In this document: positions 8,245 to 17,305 of the stretch, piece after piece
Position numbering within the stretch: the first letter of the stretch is position 1
Layout of the letters: each line of letters opens with the position of its first letter
Assembly (NCBI GenBank): GCA_023476565.1
Contig: JAMCVZ010000053.1
Coordinates: 1 to 64,000, forward strand
DNA from: Nitrospirota bacterium
GTDB lineage: Bacteria; Nitrospirota; Thermodesulfovibrionia; Thermodesulfovibrionales; Dissulfurispiraceae
DNA: 64,000 nt
Direction: 5' to 3'
Position numbers and translations under genes: made by a program
The notes under the pieces: generated by a model
What the model was told of the DNA's origin: nothing
Database searches by the model: none
What the model saw: the letters and a program-made list of their open reading frames with translations, nothing else

Positions 8245-9765
8245 TCAGTGAGTCCGGGCGCGGGCATCAAGCCTGACAGGAAGCCGTCCTTTAAAGTCCG
8301 CCTCCCCTTGCAGGCGCTTTATCACAGCCTCCTGGGCCTGCCCGGTTGCATCATAAGCGGCAACCAGTATATCAGCTTCCGGAAAATGACGCAAAACATA
8401 GGGGCTCCCGAAAGAAATTACGATGGATTTCTTCGCTCCGTCTATAAGCCCGGAAAGCTTCTGCCTCTCGGTGCTCTCCATCCCCGAACTGCCTTTCCAC
8501 GCGGCAACGCCGGTAAATACCGCGCATACCGCCGTCCCCTGCCTTAATTCATTTATATCTGCAAGATTAACGGTATCCTTAAAATGACCCCGCAGCGGGG
8601 AGTGCTCAAAGTATTTCCTGTCACCGGCGAATATCAACTGTGTCCCGTCGTCCGAAAGCGGCATCAGCCCGGCTTTATTTTTTATAAGTGTAATCGCCCT
8701 GCCGGCAATCAGGGATGACAGTTCTTTATGGCCTGAATAGTCCGCTTCCGCAGCCCCGGCGCTTTGCAACCCCGCCTTCACCTCCGCAATGCGGCGAAGT
8801 GAGGCATCTATGCGTTCCTCCGCTATTTTCCCGGATCCGGCTGCAGCCATAAGCTCCCTGACGGTCAAATCGGCATCAGCAGGATGGAGCAATATATCAG
8901 CCCCTGCACGGATACATTCGACGGGGACATTGCCGGTTGCGCTCAGCGCGTTCATATTCAATGCATCGGTAAGTATCAGGCCGCCGAACCCGAGTTTCTC
9001 TCTCAGCAGGCCGTTAATCACCTTTTTCGACAGGCTTGCGGGCCTTGAATCGAGCGCGGGAACAGTCAAATGGCCGATCATGATACTGCTCGCCCCTGTT
9101 TTGATGGCCTCGACAAACGGCATTACATCAGTATTCATCAGCGCACTTTCAGACTTGTTGATGACGGGCAGAGCGATATGCGAGTCTATGGAAGTGTCGC
9201 CGTGCCCGGGGAAATGCTTTGCGCAGCTTATGAGCCCGGAGGCCTCCAGTATTTTTATATATCTTGAACCGAACCATGCCACATCCCGGGGGTTGTCCGA
9301 AAACGCCCTTGTGCAGATAATGGGATTGTCGGGGTTCAGGTTGACATCCATGACAGGTATGAGGGGCATATTGATTCCGATATCAAGCGCCTCGGCAGCT
9401 ACGGCTTTTATTGCATCCTCAAGGAGGCCGGCGTCTTCCTGCCTGTTCCTGTCGATGGCCGCGGCCACAGCCATCTGGCAGGGGAACGGGGTTGCCCCTT
9501 TGATCTGCTGCCCAACGCCCCTCTCGATATCCGATGCTATGAACAGGGGTATCTCTGCAATGGATTGGATTTCAGTTATGAAACCCTTTATTGCACTTCT
9601 CATACCGCCGAAAATTATAAAGCCGCCTATGCCTTTCTTGACGAGCCCTATTATTCTCTTACGGTAATCCTCATTCTGGATATTATCGCCATCAAGCCTG
9701 CCGATTACTAATTGGTAGAGTTTTTTTTCGAGGGAATCGAGGCCGGACATACTGTTTCTAAGCAT
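8245..9765 (-). CDS. nagZ: Glycoside hydrolase family 3 beta-N-acetylhexosaminidase (NagZ-like)
   Basis: Expected to remove GlcNAc from anhydromuropeptides imported by AmpG. The GH3 motif KHFPGHGDTSIDSH, with the catalytic His loop, is near residues 180-195. DAIVM-like ILTDALNMNA supplies the nucleophile Asp. At 506 aa it is longer than single-domain NagZ (about 340) and carries a C-terminal alpha/beta domain, as in Gram-positive and Bacteroidetes forms. No signal peptide is evident. Start choice is uncertain (ATG 9765 or ATG 9750); neither has a clear Shine-Dalgarno. Confidence 0.88.
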   Translation of the reverse strand: MLRNSMSGLDSLEKKLYQLVIGRLDGDNIQNEDYRKRIIGLVKKGIGGFIIFGGMRSAIKGFITEIQSIAEIPLFIASDIERGVGQQIKGATPFPCQMAVAAAIDRNRQEDAGLLEDAIKAVAAEALDIGINMPLIPVMDVNLNPDNPIICTRAFSDNPRDVAWFGSRYIKILEASGLISCAKHFPGHGDTSIDSHIALPVINKSESALMNTDVMPFVEAIKTGASSIMIGHLTVPALDSRPASLSKKVINGLLREKLGFGGLILTDALNMNALSATGNVPVECIRAGADILLHPADADLTVRELMAAAGSGKIAEERIDASLRRIAEVKAGLQSAGAAEADYSGHKELSSLIAGRAITLIKNKAGLMPLSDDGTQLIFAGDRKYFEHSPLRGHFKDTVNLADINELRQGTAVCAVFTGVAAWKGSSGMESTERQKLSGLIDGAKKSIVISFGSPYVLRHFPEADILVAAYDATGQAQEAVIKRLQGEADFKGRLPVRLDARARTH

Positions 9766-9891
9766 ATGAAAGTTTATCAGATCGCTACAGATAGAGACAA
9801 CAAACGTTTATCTCATCTCAAAGCCTGCAGAAAAAAATGGTTGTATGCAACTGTTGATTACACCCTGCTAACAAGCAGGTTTAAATCAGGC

Positions 9892-10944
9892 CTATCTTTG
9901 CAGGGCTGCGCATCCCGCAGCGGGAATGGTGCTTTTTAGTTCTATGCCGTATTCCTTGAATTTCTTGTAAATGGCCCTGTTCATCTCATCTATGACCCTG
10001 CCCCTCAGGTACGGCTCTTTAATCCAGAATAAAAGCTCGAAATGCAGGGAGGCATCACCGAATGTGGTGAACAGCGCCCTCGGAGCAGGATCGCTGACAA
10101 CATTCTCGTTCTGCATGGCGAGATCGACCATAGTCTTTTCCACAAGATCGATGTCGCTTCCATACGCCACGGCAGCGGGCAGGCAAATTCTGAGGTAGTG
10201 AGTCCGCACGCTTTCATTGACTATCTTCGTGTTTATAATCACGGCATTCGGGATGGTTATCATGATGTCTTCCAGGGTCCTGACCTTGGTGCTCCTTATC
10301 CCTATCGCCACCACCTCGCCCCTCTCTCCCCTGTCGAGGACGATAAAGTCGCCTATTTTAAAAGGCTTGTCAACGAACAGGCTTATACCGCCGAGGAAAT
10401 TGGCAATCGTATCTTTTGCCGCAAGCGCAACAGCGATACCGGCAATTCCGGCTGACGCCAGGATCGGGGCGATGTTTACCTTCCATAAGGACAGTATCAC
10501 CATAAACCCGGCAAGGACAACGACCAGCCTGGAAACATTTTCGACAAGGGGAATTACATCCTTTCCCAGGCCGGTAACATCGGAGACCTTGAAGAAGGCG
10601 TTCTCTATAATGATGTTTCCTATCTTCACGGCTGCGACCATCCATATCACGGATATAACGGTGTAGAGGCTGCCGTCGATATAAAATACGATCTTATCGG
10701 AGAGCCTGAGATAGGTAAAGGCAAGGCTTATGCCGAACAGTATGATAGTAAAAAAGACCGGCCTGTGGACAATATCTATGAGGCTGCCGCCCACTTCGGG
10801 CTTTGTAAATTGCGCGAATCGCCTTATAACCTTATCAACGAGGAAGTCCGCAATCCTGGCCACTATGATAAATGCCAGGATTATGACTGCAGCGTTCACA
10901 TAGGCAGATGACGAGATATTCAGCGACTCCAATATTTTTGTCAT
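9892..10944 (-). CDS. Small-conductance mechanosensitive channel, MscS family
   Basis: Inner-membrane channel that releases solutes on hypo-osmotic shock. It has N-terminal membrane segments starting at about residue 15, then the MscS pore helix region ILASAGIAGIAVALAAKDT. The cytoplasmic beta domain signature FKIGDFIVL.RGERGEVVAIGIRSTKVRT is present in full. The 350 aa length with four predicted helices places it among the somewhat longer YnaI/YbdG-like forms rather than E. coli MscS. It lies 3 bp after the rsmI stop, on the same strand. Confidence 0.92.
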   Translation of the reverse strand: MTKILESLNISSSAYVNAAVIILAFIIVARIADFLVDKVIRRFAQFTKPEVGGSLIDIVHRPVFFTIILFGISLAFTYLRLSDKIVFYIDGSLYTVISVIWMVAAVKIGNIIIENAFFKVSDVTGLGKDVIPLVENVSRLVVVLAGFMVILSLWKVNIAPILASAGIAGIAVALAAKDTIANFLGGISLFVDKPFKIGDFIVLDRGERGEVVAIGIRSTKVRTLEDIMITIPNAVIINTKIVNESVRTHYLRICLPAAVAYGSDIDLVEKTMVDLAMQNENVVSDPAPRALFTTFGDASLHFELLFWIKEPYLRGRVIDEMNRAIYKKFKEYGIELKSTIPAAGCAALQR

Positions 10945-10947
10945 ACG

Positions 10948-11778
10948 TCAAACAACTCTCAATCCGAGACTCCTGTCGTACAGTTCTTTCCTGCTGAGCC
11001 CGTACTCTTCGGCCACGATCTTCACGGCCTCCTTGCGCCCCTTCCCTCTCTTCATCAGGACCTTAATTTCCTCCAGGGCCTCGTCTGCTGTCAAGCCCGC
11101 TCTGCTTTTTCCCTCTATCATGAGTACGTATTCCCCTGCAATAACCCGGCTCTCAAGGGCTTCGAGTATCCCGGCCACAGCGCCCCTTATAACCTCCTCG
11201 TGCATCTTTGTTATCTCTTTGGCAAGGACGGCGGTCCTTTCACCGAATATTTCGCCCACATCGGAAAGCATCTCGACTATCCGGTGCGGGGCCTCGTAGA
11301 ATATCAGCGTTCTGGGTTCATGCTGCAACTCATGAAGTCTCTTCCGCCTCCGGGCGGCCCTGGGCGGAAGAAATCCTATGAAGGTAAACTCCTCTGTGGA
11401 GAGACCCGATACGGCCAGGGCGGCGATAAGGGCCGAGGGTCCGGGAATCGGGATTACTTTCACTCCCTCCTGCAGGGCTGTTTTGATCAAAACGGCGCCG
11501 GGATCGGATATGCCGGGAGTCCCTGCATCAGAAATAAGGGCCACCGAGAGACCCGAGCGGAGTCTCTGCATGACCTCCTCTGTCCTGACCTTTTCCCGCT
11601 CGCCCCAATAGCTGATAAGGGGCTTTGATATGCCGTAATGGCCCAGCAGCTTGAGGGAGTGCCTCGTGTCCTCTGCGGCAATCGCATCCACCTCTTTGAG
11701 CACCCTGAGCGCCCTCAGAGTTATATCCTCAAGATTGCCTATCGGCGTCGAGACAATATACAAATTTCCAGCCGGCAT
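10948..11778 (-). CDS. rsmI: 16S rRNA (cytidine1402-2'-O)-methyltransferase RsmI
   Basis: SAM-dependent tetrapyrrole-methylase-fold enzyme that methylates C1402 in the ribosomal decoding centre. Motifs are LYIVSTPIGNLEDITLRAL at the N-terminus, AAEDTRHSLKLL, and SDAGTPGISDPG near residue 85. The ATG at 11778 gives 277 aa, the normal size. An upstream in-frame start at 11838 would overlap the rubrerythrin gene, and the extra residues (IVTRYCF) are partly encoded by a fragment of the GTAACGAG-type repeat. Confidence 0.93.
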   Translation of the reverse strand: MPAGNLYIVSTPIGNLEDITLRALRVLKEVDAIAAEDTRHSLKLLGHYGISKPLISYWGEREKVRTEEVMQRLRSGLSVALISDAGTPGISDPGAVLIKTALQEGVKVIPIPGPSALIAALAVSGLSTEEFTFIGFLPPRAARRRKRLHELQHEPRTLIFYEAPHRIVEMLSDVGEIFGERTAVLAKEITKMHEEVIRGAVAGILEALESRVIAGEYVLMIEGKSRAGLTADEALEEIKVLMKRGKGRKEAVKIVAEEYGLSRKELYDRSLGLRVV

Positions 11779-11798
11779 CTTAAAACAGTAACGAGTTA

Positions 11799-12272
11799 CT
11801 ATCCTTTCGTGAGCGTGCTCTTGAATGCGTTCAGCCACATGATGTGGCTCTTTTCCTCGTTGATGACCTCGTCGACGACATCCTTTTCCTTTACGGCATC
11901 CCTGACACCGTAAAAATAAAGGAGGGTCTCCTTCTCAAATCCAAGCGCATAATTCACCGCATCCGCTGCGGTCTTTATCCCATCCATGGACGGAAGGGAC
12001 TTATTCTTGCCCAGGAAAAATTCCGACTCGACGATGGCCCTCAGGTATTGGGCTATCTCCTCCCATCCGGCAGGCTCGCTGTCGACGATCATATCTTTCA
12101 ATTCAGAGTATGTCTTTTCATGTCTCAATTCCTTTTCGGCAAGTGTGGTGAACAGCTTTGCAAGCCTTTCTTCTTTCCTGAACCTGCCGGCCATAGAGGT
12201 ATAGAACTGGTACCCCAGCCTTTCCGTCTGAACGGCCTGTTCAAGCACCTCTCTGATCGTGAATTTCTCCAT
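11799..12272 (-). CDS. Ferritin-like/rubrerythrin-fold protein
   Basis: A 157 aa four-helix-bundle diiron protein, probably in peroxide or iron handling. Metal-ligand patterns are visible: EQAVQTERLGYQFY, LAEKELRHEKTY, YALGFEKETLLYFY and VINEEKSHIMWL, i.e. two ExxxxxY and two ExxH-type helices. It lacks the C-terminal rubredoxin domain of classic rubrerythrin. The ATG at 12272 has AGGAGG at ideal spacing. The short upstream extension of the frame (MTPALSRGGI) is not needed. Confidence 0.85.
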   Translation of the reverse strand: MEKFTIREVLEQAVQTERLGYQFYTSMAGRFRKEERLAKLFTTLAEKELRHEKTYSELKDMIVDSEPAGWEEIAQYLRAIVESEFFLGKNKSLPSMDGIKTAADAVNYALGFEKETLLYFYGVRDAVKEKDVVDEVINEEKSHIMWLNAFKSTLTKG

Positions 12273-12295
12273 GATGCCTCCTCTTGATAGCGCCG

Positions 12296-12366
12296 GTGTC
12301 AATGTCTCGTGTCAGTTATAAGAAATTGAAGAAAGTCTTTGTCCGATACTGAGACTCATCACTGGC
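12296..12366. repeat. Word-type imperfect inverted repeat (GTGTCAGT-like)
   Basis: Left arm GGTGTCAATGTCTCGTGTCAG and right arm GATACTGAGACTCATCACTGGCAC surround an AT-rich spacer. It is the same architecture as the element at 35357-35437, and lies between the rubrerythrin gene start and the next gene end. Confidence 0.5.
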
Positions 12367-12372
12367 ACTTTC

Positions 12373-12699
12373 TTATTCAACCTCAAGCAGCTTTCTCAAG
12401 CGCTTGTCCGCCCTGGCGATCTCATCGGGATTGTCCCCGGTAATGTCCCATTGGTACTCGCCTTTTGCAGTTCTGTGGAGCTTTATTTTAACCGGCTTCT
12501 TCGGCTTCACCTGCTGAATAGCCTGATTCCTGCCGAATTGAAGCGCGGGTTTTTTATCGGTTACCGCAGCATGGGCATTGAAGGACAGAAGCCAGATGAC
12601 AGGAATCAGAAAACAGACGGCAGAGAAAAGACGACGGACTATTCTATCCTTCTTTTCCAGACCGACGCCCATTCTCTGTGCTCTGTCCCCTGTCTTCAT
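12373..12699 (-). CDS. Small exported protein, function unknown
   Basis: A 108 aa protein with a signal peptide: basic start, hydrophobic core LFSAVCFLIPVIWLLSF and probable cleavage after AHA. The mature part is short, basic and contains KKPVKIKLHRTAKGEYQWDI, then GDNPDEIARADKRLRKLLEV. I recognise no family. The ATG at 12699 overlaps the nadE stop by one base (TGATG), so it is probably translationally coupled. A start at internal ATG (MGVGLEKK) would give a more typical signal peptide length. Confidence 0.65.
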   Translation of the reverse strand: MKTGDRAQRMGVGLEKKDRIVRRLFSAVCFLIPVIWLLSFNAHAAVTDKKPALQFGRNQAIQQVKPKKPVKIKLHRTAKGEYQWDITGDNPDEIARADKRLRKLLEVE

Positions 12700-14450
12700 C
12701 ACCAGCTTCTATACCTGTTCGTTATCGGAAATCTCCTGTCCCTGCCGAACGCACGGGGTGTTATCTTGATTCCCGGAGGTGATTGTCTTCTCTTATATTC
12801 ACTGTGGTCTACCATGTTGATGATGCTCTTCGCGCGGGCCTCATCGCAGCCGAGGCCGATAATCTCATCAAAGCCCTTGTCATCCTCAATATATGCCCTG
12901 AGAATAGGATCAAGGACATCATAGGGCGGCAAGGTATCCGTGTCCTTCTGGTTGGGCCTCAATTCCGCTGTCGGCTCTTTGGATAATATCCTTTCCGGGA
13001 TAACTGTCCTGCCTTCCATCCTGTTTTTCCAGCGGCATATTCTATACACAAGCGTTTTAGGCACGTCCTTTATGACCGCGAACCCTCCGGCCATATCGCC
13101 GTAAAGCGTTGCATAGCCCACGCTCATTTCCGATTTATTGCCCGTTGTCAGGACAAGCCACCCGAACTTATTGGACAGGGCCATAAGGATGTTCCCCCTG
13201 ATGCGCGCCTGTATATTTTCCTCGGTAATATCCGGAGGCATATTCTCAAAATTCGGTTCCAGCGTTTTCAGATATCCCTCAAAAATAGTGCTTATAGGCG
13301 ACTCGAGCACTTTTATCCCGAGGGTTTCCGAAAGCGCCTGCACATCTTCCCTGCTCTCCGCCGACGTATAAGGGGAAGGCATAAAAACACCCGTAACATT
13401 CTCTTTTCCTATGGCATCAACGGCAACGGCAGCAACAAGCGCCGAATCCACTCCCCCGCTCAGGCCGATACAGACCTTTTTGAAACCGTTCTTCCCGACA
13501 TAGTCCCTTGTTCCAAGAGAAAGGGCCTTGTAGGCCTCCTCCTCTATGGGAAAAACAGGACAGCCGGCAGGCGCGGGAGCGCCGAATCGGGGGAAGGACG
13601 TCCGCGACTCAGGACTGCCCGGCTCCCGGGCAAGGGCTATTTCCTCCACCAGCTCTCTTCTTAAACTCATCGCCTGCTGTCTCCTCCGCGGATTGTGCAG
13701 CCTCTTCATAAATACCGCTTCGAGGTCCAGATCGACTATGACCATATCTTCTTCAAATGCCTTTCCCCTGGCAATGATATCGCCGTTGTGGTCCAGCACA
13801 AGGCTTTGCCCGTCGAAAACAAGCTCGTCCTGGCCCCCCACGGTATTCACGTATGCAATAATAACGCTGTTGTCATTTGCCCTTGTGGAGATCATTCTCT
13901 CCCTGAACCCTGACTTGCCGATGTTGTACGGAGAGGCGTTTATATTGATGATGAATTCCGCGCCTGCCAATGCCTGCACCGTGCCCGGCCCCTCCGGATA
14001 CCAGATGTCCTCGCAGATGCTGACCCCGAACAGGACGTCATCCATCCGGTAGACGGGATAGCGCATCCCTGCCTGAAAGTACCTGAATTCGTCAAAGACT
14101 CCATAATTGGGCAAGTGCATCTTATGGTAAATATCAACGATTTCACCCTTATGGATTATCGCCGCGGCATTATATATATCATCCCTTCTATCTACGAAAC
14201 CGGTTATTACCACACAATCGCCCGCAGCTTCCTGAATTTCTCCCAGGGCGCTTATGTTGTCCCTTATGAATTGGGGCTTCAGGAGGAGGTCTTCAGGGGG
14301 ATAGCCTGTAACGGCAAGTTCCGGAAAGGCCACTATATCGGGATTGTAAGCGCCGGCGTCTTCGATGCACTTGATTATCCTTCGGGCATTGCCGTTAAGA
14401 TCGCCGACGGTCGTGTTGATCTGGCACAGAGCCAGCCGTATTGTTTTCAT
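12699..14450 (-). CDS. nadE: Glutamine-hydrolysing NAD+ synthetase
   Basis: Converts deamido-NAD to NAD using glutamine-derived ammonia. The N-terminal nitrilase-type glutaminase domain shows the Glu-Lys-Cys triad in [28 protein letters not shown] and [11 protein letters not shown]. The C-terminal synthetase domain has the P-loop [19 protein letters not shown] near 330-348 and [19 protein letters not shown]. The 583 aa length matches bacterial two-domain enzymes. The ATG has AGGAG upstream. Confidence 0.96.
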   Translation of the reverse strand: MKTIRLALCQINTTVGDLNGNARRIIKCIEDAGAYNPDIVAFPELAVTGYPPEDLLLKPQFIRDNISALGEIQEAAGDCVVITGFVDRRDDIYNAAAIIHKGEIVDIYHKMHLPNYGVFDEFRYFQAGMRYPVYRMDDVLFGVSICEDIWYPEGPGTVQALAGAEFIININASPYNIGKSGFRERMISTRANDNSVIIAYVNTVGGQDELVFDGQSLVLDHNGDIIARGKAFEEDMVIVDLDLEAVFMKRLHNPRRRQQAMSLRRELVEEIALAREPGSPESRTSFPRFGAPAPAGCPVFPIEEEAYKALSLGTRDYVGKNGFKKVCIGLSGGVDSALVAAVAVDAIGKENVTGVFMPSPYTSAESREDVQALSETLGIKVLESPISTIFEGYLKTLEPNFENMPPDITEENIQARIRGNILMALSNKFGWLVLTTGNKSEMSVGYATLYGDMAGGFAVIKDVPKTLVYRICRWKNRMEGRTVIPERILSKEPTAELRPNQKDTDTLPPYDVLDPILRAYIEDDKGFDEIIGLGCDEARAKSIINMVDHSEYKRRQSPPGIKITPRAFGRDRRFPITNRYRSW

Positions 14451-14520
14451 CTGAACTCCTGTCCTCTCTTCGCAATACTTCCACCAACGTATTGATACCG
14501 TTTCATTTTACCACATTTCA

Positions 14521-14546
14521 GGCTGATTGTTTCTCCCGGAGCAATC
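14521..14546. other. Small hairpin between nadE and the PilZ gene
   Basis: CTGATTG and CAATCAG form a perfect 7-bp stem around a GC-rich loop. It lies upstream of nadE on the minus strand and downstream of the PilZ gene. There is no T-tract directly after it, so its role is unassigned. The rest of 14451-14652 shows nothing I can name. Confidence 0.35.
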
Positions 14547-14652
14547 AGATATTCAAAAAAAACCGGCATGTATACGGCGCGGGGCTTTGCATTTTAAAAT
14601 AAACTCCTGAGGTGAGAGGCATGCAACGCTTTACGGCGGGGTATTGTGGTGA

Positions 14653-14943
14653 TTATATATACTTCAGCCCGACCTTGTACTTGCTTCCCGCATCAAGCGC
14701 CCACATTACAACACATGGCTTGATGTTGCTGTTCCGGTTGAATTCAAGCAGCATGCCCGGTTCCAGCAGGGTATCGGTCATGAGCCCGATGCCGTTCTCC
14801 GATATGTCGACTAGCGTGCCTACCCTGTCAGGCTCAGGCCAGAACTCCCTGAGCCCGTCAAAGGAGCCCACAACAGAGAAGGTCACTACTTCTGCAAGGG
14901 GCGCCCGCTCATGCTGTCTCTTATCCCTGTTTGGGTCTTTCAT
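14653..14943 (-). CDS. PilZ-domain protein
   Basis: A single-domain 96 aa PilZ protein. It shows RQHERAPLAEVV at the N-terminus, where the c-di-GMP-binding RxxxR arginines lie (RQHER), and LVDISENGIGLMT for the DxSxxG motif. Both motifs are present, so c-di-GMP binding is likely. Two GGDEF proteins within 20 kb could supply the ligand. It stands alone between nadE and bioW, and its target is unknown. Confidence 0.88.
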   Translation of the reverse strand: MKDPNRDKRQHERAPLAEVVTFSVVGSFDGLREFWPEPDRVGTLVDISENGIGLMTDTLLEPGMLLEFNRNSNIKPCVVMWALDAGSKYKVGLKYI

Positions 14944-15173
14944 TATCCGCCCTACGGTTCTCTCTTGATTTTCAGACCGAGCCTCTCACCCGCTGACAGG
15001 CTTAAGGGTTCCCTCAACTCAATAATATATTATCCATACTTATTTTGGTAGTCCCCCTGCATTATCAATTGAAAAAAGTCTCCGCAGCCCGGCTTACAGG
15101 AAAGCTTCCGCGCTCCCGCTCCGTGAGCTGTCAGCCGTCAAGGTTCCCCTGCAAAAAATATATCGCAACACTG

Positions 15174-15179
15174 TATAAT
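15174..15179 (+). promoter_or_regulatory. Possible -10 box of bioW
   Basis: A perfect TATAAT lies six bases before the proposed bioW ATG. If used, transcription would begin at or next to that ATG, giving a leaderless mRNA or use of the downstream ATG at 15201. No good -35 hexamer is visible at 16-18 bp. Confidence 0.4.
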
Positions 15180-15185
15180 CTCAGT

Positions 15186-15971
15186 ATGTGGAATATACGA
15201 ATGAGGGCATCGAGATCAGCTCAGAGGCGACCTTCGGCCAGGAGCCGGAACAATACTCAAAGCCCGGGGTCCGCCGGGGTGCACATCTCAGGAGCAGAGG
15301 GCATATATGACGACACGGAAATCACGGGCATTATCAGCGCATACGCCAGGAGGGCCCTCCGCCATCCGCGGGGCAGGCCGGATGAGATAGTAATAACTAT
15401 AGAAGCATTGCACCGAAAGCCTGGTAAAATCCCTTTATTGCCTATAACAACCCTGGAGTGCAACGCCCCGGACGAAGCATACGTGCTTATCTTCAAAGCG
15501 CTGTCGGACCTCGGCATCTCATCAAAAGCGATCAGCGCTGCCTTGAGGGTCCTGACGGCAGAAACCTCAATGCGGGGCGCTTCGCTTATACGGATAAGGT
15601 CAGGTCGGCGTGCGGAGCCCGACAGGATTCGCGGGGTAAGGGTTTCAGGACTGGGAATTGAGAGGGTCTCCGGCAGGAGGCTGAGCCAAAAGCTTTCAAG
15701 GTTAAATCTCGATACTACGACAGTGGGGGAGGCCCTCGTCCTTGCGTCGAAAGTCGCATCCTGCCCCGGCATAGCAGCGGAGATCTGTATCTCCGACGAT
15801 CCTGACTATACAACAGGGTATATTGCATCGAGGGAATCGGGATACTTGAGGATACCGAACATAAAAAATCATGGGGAGATGTATGGTGGAAGGGTGTTCT
15901 TTATCAGAGAGGATGCCGCTATTGAAAAACTGATGGACTATCTTGAAAAGACACCGGTGATTTTATATTAG
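15186..15971 (+). CDS. bioW: 6-carboxyhexanoate-CoA ligase (pimeloyl-CoA synthetase) BioW
   Basis: Activates pimelate to pimeloyl-CoA, the first committed step of one biotin route. The N-terminal MWNIRMRAS and VHISGAEGI motifs, the basic RGVRVSGLGIERVSGRR segment in the middle, and GGRVFFI near the end match the BioW family. From ATG 15186 it is 261 aa, the normal size. The frame continues upstream to 15045 without family similarity. No bioF, bioA, bioB or bioD gene adjoins it, which is unusual because bioW is commonly in a bio operon. There is no clear Shine-Dalgarno. Confidence 0.9.
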   Translation: MWNIRMRASRSAQRRPSARSRNNTQSPGSAGVHISGAEGIYDDTEITGIISAYARRALRHPRGRPDEIVITIEALHRKPGKIPLLPITTLECNAPDEAYVLIFKALSDLGISSKAISAALRVLTAETSMRGASLIRIRSGRRAEPDRIRGVRVSGLGIERVSGRRLSQKLSRLNLDTTTVGEALVLASKVASCPGIAAEICISDDPDYTTGYIASRESGYLRIPNIKNHGEMYGGRVFFIREDAAIEKLMDYLEKTPVILY

Positions 15972-16003
15972 AACCAAAGAGCATCGGAGCGCTGAAATCC
16001 CGT

Positions 16004-16070
16004 AATTCAGATTCCAAATTGCAAAACAGGTCTATCCCTTCAGTTGTTATTTGGAATTTGGGACTCGGAG
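16004..16070. repeat. AT-rich inverted repeat (CCAAATTGC words)
   Basis: GATTCCAAATTGCAAAA and TTATTTGGAATTTGGG face each other across about 30 bp between bioW and the lipid kinase gene. It resembles the TTTTGCA/AATTGC word elements near 1046 and 45160. Confidence 0.45.
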
Positions 16071-16115
16071 TTTATAGTTCTTGCATACAGGCAAGGACTT
16101 CGTGAGGAGCGTGGT

Positions 16116-17177
16116 TTGAAAAACATTGTTCTAATAGGCAATCCCGCGGCAGGCGGCGGGGCGCTTAAAAAAATAGAAAAGGCGGCAAGTATCATCAGGG
16201 ACAAGGGCTTCGATGTCCGGGTTCTGCTCACCGGCAAGAGGGGTGATGCCGAATCCTTTGCCAGGGAGATCGCATCTAATTCCCCCACCTTTAAAAAAGC
16301 GGGGCAGGGGGGGATTCTGGTTATGGCCGCAGGCGGCGACGGCACCTATAATGAGGTGGCTAACGGCCTGATCCATTCGGATGTGCCCATGGCCGTACTG
16401 CCGTTAGGTACCTCTTCTGTACTCGCAAAAGAACTGCGCCTACCCGGAGATATAGATAAAGCTGTGCATATTGCTTTGAACGGCTGCATACAAACTGTGC
16501 ACGTTGGGAAAATAACATTAAAAGACAGTGACAAGCTACGAGTTACGAGTAACGGGTTAAAAGATAAAAAAGACACAGAAGATTTGTCGCCCGTTACCGA
16601 GAATGTTACCCGTTACTTCCTCCTGATGGCAGGCATCGGCTTTGATGCCGAGACCGTTTTCGGTATTAGCGAGAGAATAAAAAAATATACCGGGAAGGCG
16701 GCTTATATACTAAGCGGCATTGAAACAGTCATGAAGTATAATCCTTCACCGCTAACGATAAAAGGATACGGATCACCGGTCGCAAATCATGAGAGCAAGG
16801 GTTCCGGCCCCCTTGCCTTCCGTCCCTCATCTATTGTCCTGACCGGATATACCGCTATTATCGGCAAGGCATCATGTTATGGCGGCAATTTCAAAATCAC
16901 GCCTGATGCCAGTTTGACGGACCCCCATTTTTATGTCTTTGTAACGCACAAAAAGAGCAGATCGTCCCTCATCAAATATGTAGCGGGAATAGTAAAAGGA
17001 TTTCACCTTGGCTTTAAAGATATAAGTTATTTCAGGGCAGCGGAGATTGAAGTGGAAGGGAACGCGCCTATACAGATCGACGGCGATTATGCAGGCGCTG
17101 CTCCGGCCAAAATCGAGATCGCACGGGATGCGCTGAAAATAGTAACCGCCAAAGACCCCTGTATTCAGCAGCTCTGA
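16116..17177 (+). CDS. Diacylglycerol/lipid kinase family protein (YegS/BmrU type)
   Basis: Soluble or membrane-associated kinase of the DAGK catalytic family, phosphorylating a lipid alcohol with ATP. It shows IGNPAAGGGAL at the N-terminus, the nucleotide motif AAGGDGTYNEVANGL near residue 70, and MAVLPLGTSSVLAKEL. FLLMAGIGFDAETVF and IQIDGDYAG follow. TTG at 16116 is chosen because GAGGAG lies six bases upstream; it gives 353 aa. Residues about 137-167 are an insertion beginning DSDKLRVTSNGLKDKK, encoded by a repeat element and sitting just before the conserved YFLLMAGIGFDA strand. The kinase core appears otherwise intact. Confidence 0.87.
   Translation: MKNIVLIGNPAAGGGALKKIEKAASIIRDKGFDVRVLLTGKRGDAESFAREIASNSPTFKKAGQGGILVMAAGGDGTYNEVANGLIHSDVPMAVLPLGTSSVLAKELRLPGDIDKAVHIALNGCIQTVHVGKITLKDSDKLRVTSNGLKDKKDTEDLSPVTENVTRYFLLMAGIGFDAETVFGISERIKKYTGKAAYILSGIETVMKYNPSPLTIKGYGSPVANHESKGSGPLAFRPSSIVLTGYTAIIGKASCYGGNFKITPDASLTDPHFYVFVTHKKSRSSLIKYVAGIVKGFHLGFKDISYFRAAEIEVEGNAPIQIDGDYAGAAPAKIEIARDALKIVTAKDPCIQQL
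16524..16618. repeat. GTAACGAG-word inverted repeat inserted in frame in the lipid kinase gene
   Basis: The arms are GACAAGCTACGAGTTACGAG and CCCGTTACC...GTTACCCGTTAC, with an A-rich spacer between them. The encoded peptide matches the NagA insertion at most positions: DS[ND]KL[QR]VTSN[EG]LK[ND]KK. It is about 95 bp and a multiple of three as inserted. Confidence 0.85.
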
Positions 17178-17292
17178 TCAACCGATAGCTTATCTCATTG
17201 CTTAAATCCCTTATCATTGACAGGGCATCCGGTAATTTCCGGGTTCTTTCCCTTACCGTTTCCTCAAGATTCCTTTTATAATCCCTCTCCAA
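17178..17292 (-). pseudogene. Remnant of a response-regulator/HD-GYP protein
   Basis: This minus-strand frame encodes LEETVRERTRKLPDALSMIR and then LIRAAEYRG. That is the characteristic linker and first helix between a receiver and an HD-GYP phosphodiesterase domain. After RAAEY the similarity stops where the convergent lipid kinase gene begins. No receiver and no HD or GYP motif remain. It sits just downstream of the GGDEF response regulator on the same strand, so it may be the residue of a deleted partner phosphodiesterase. Confidence 0.5.
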
Positions 17293-17305
17293 TCGAGAAC
17301 GGCAG

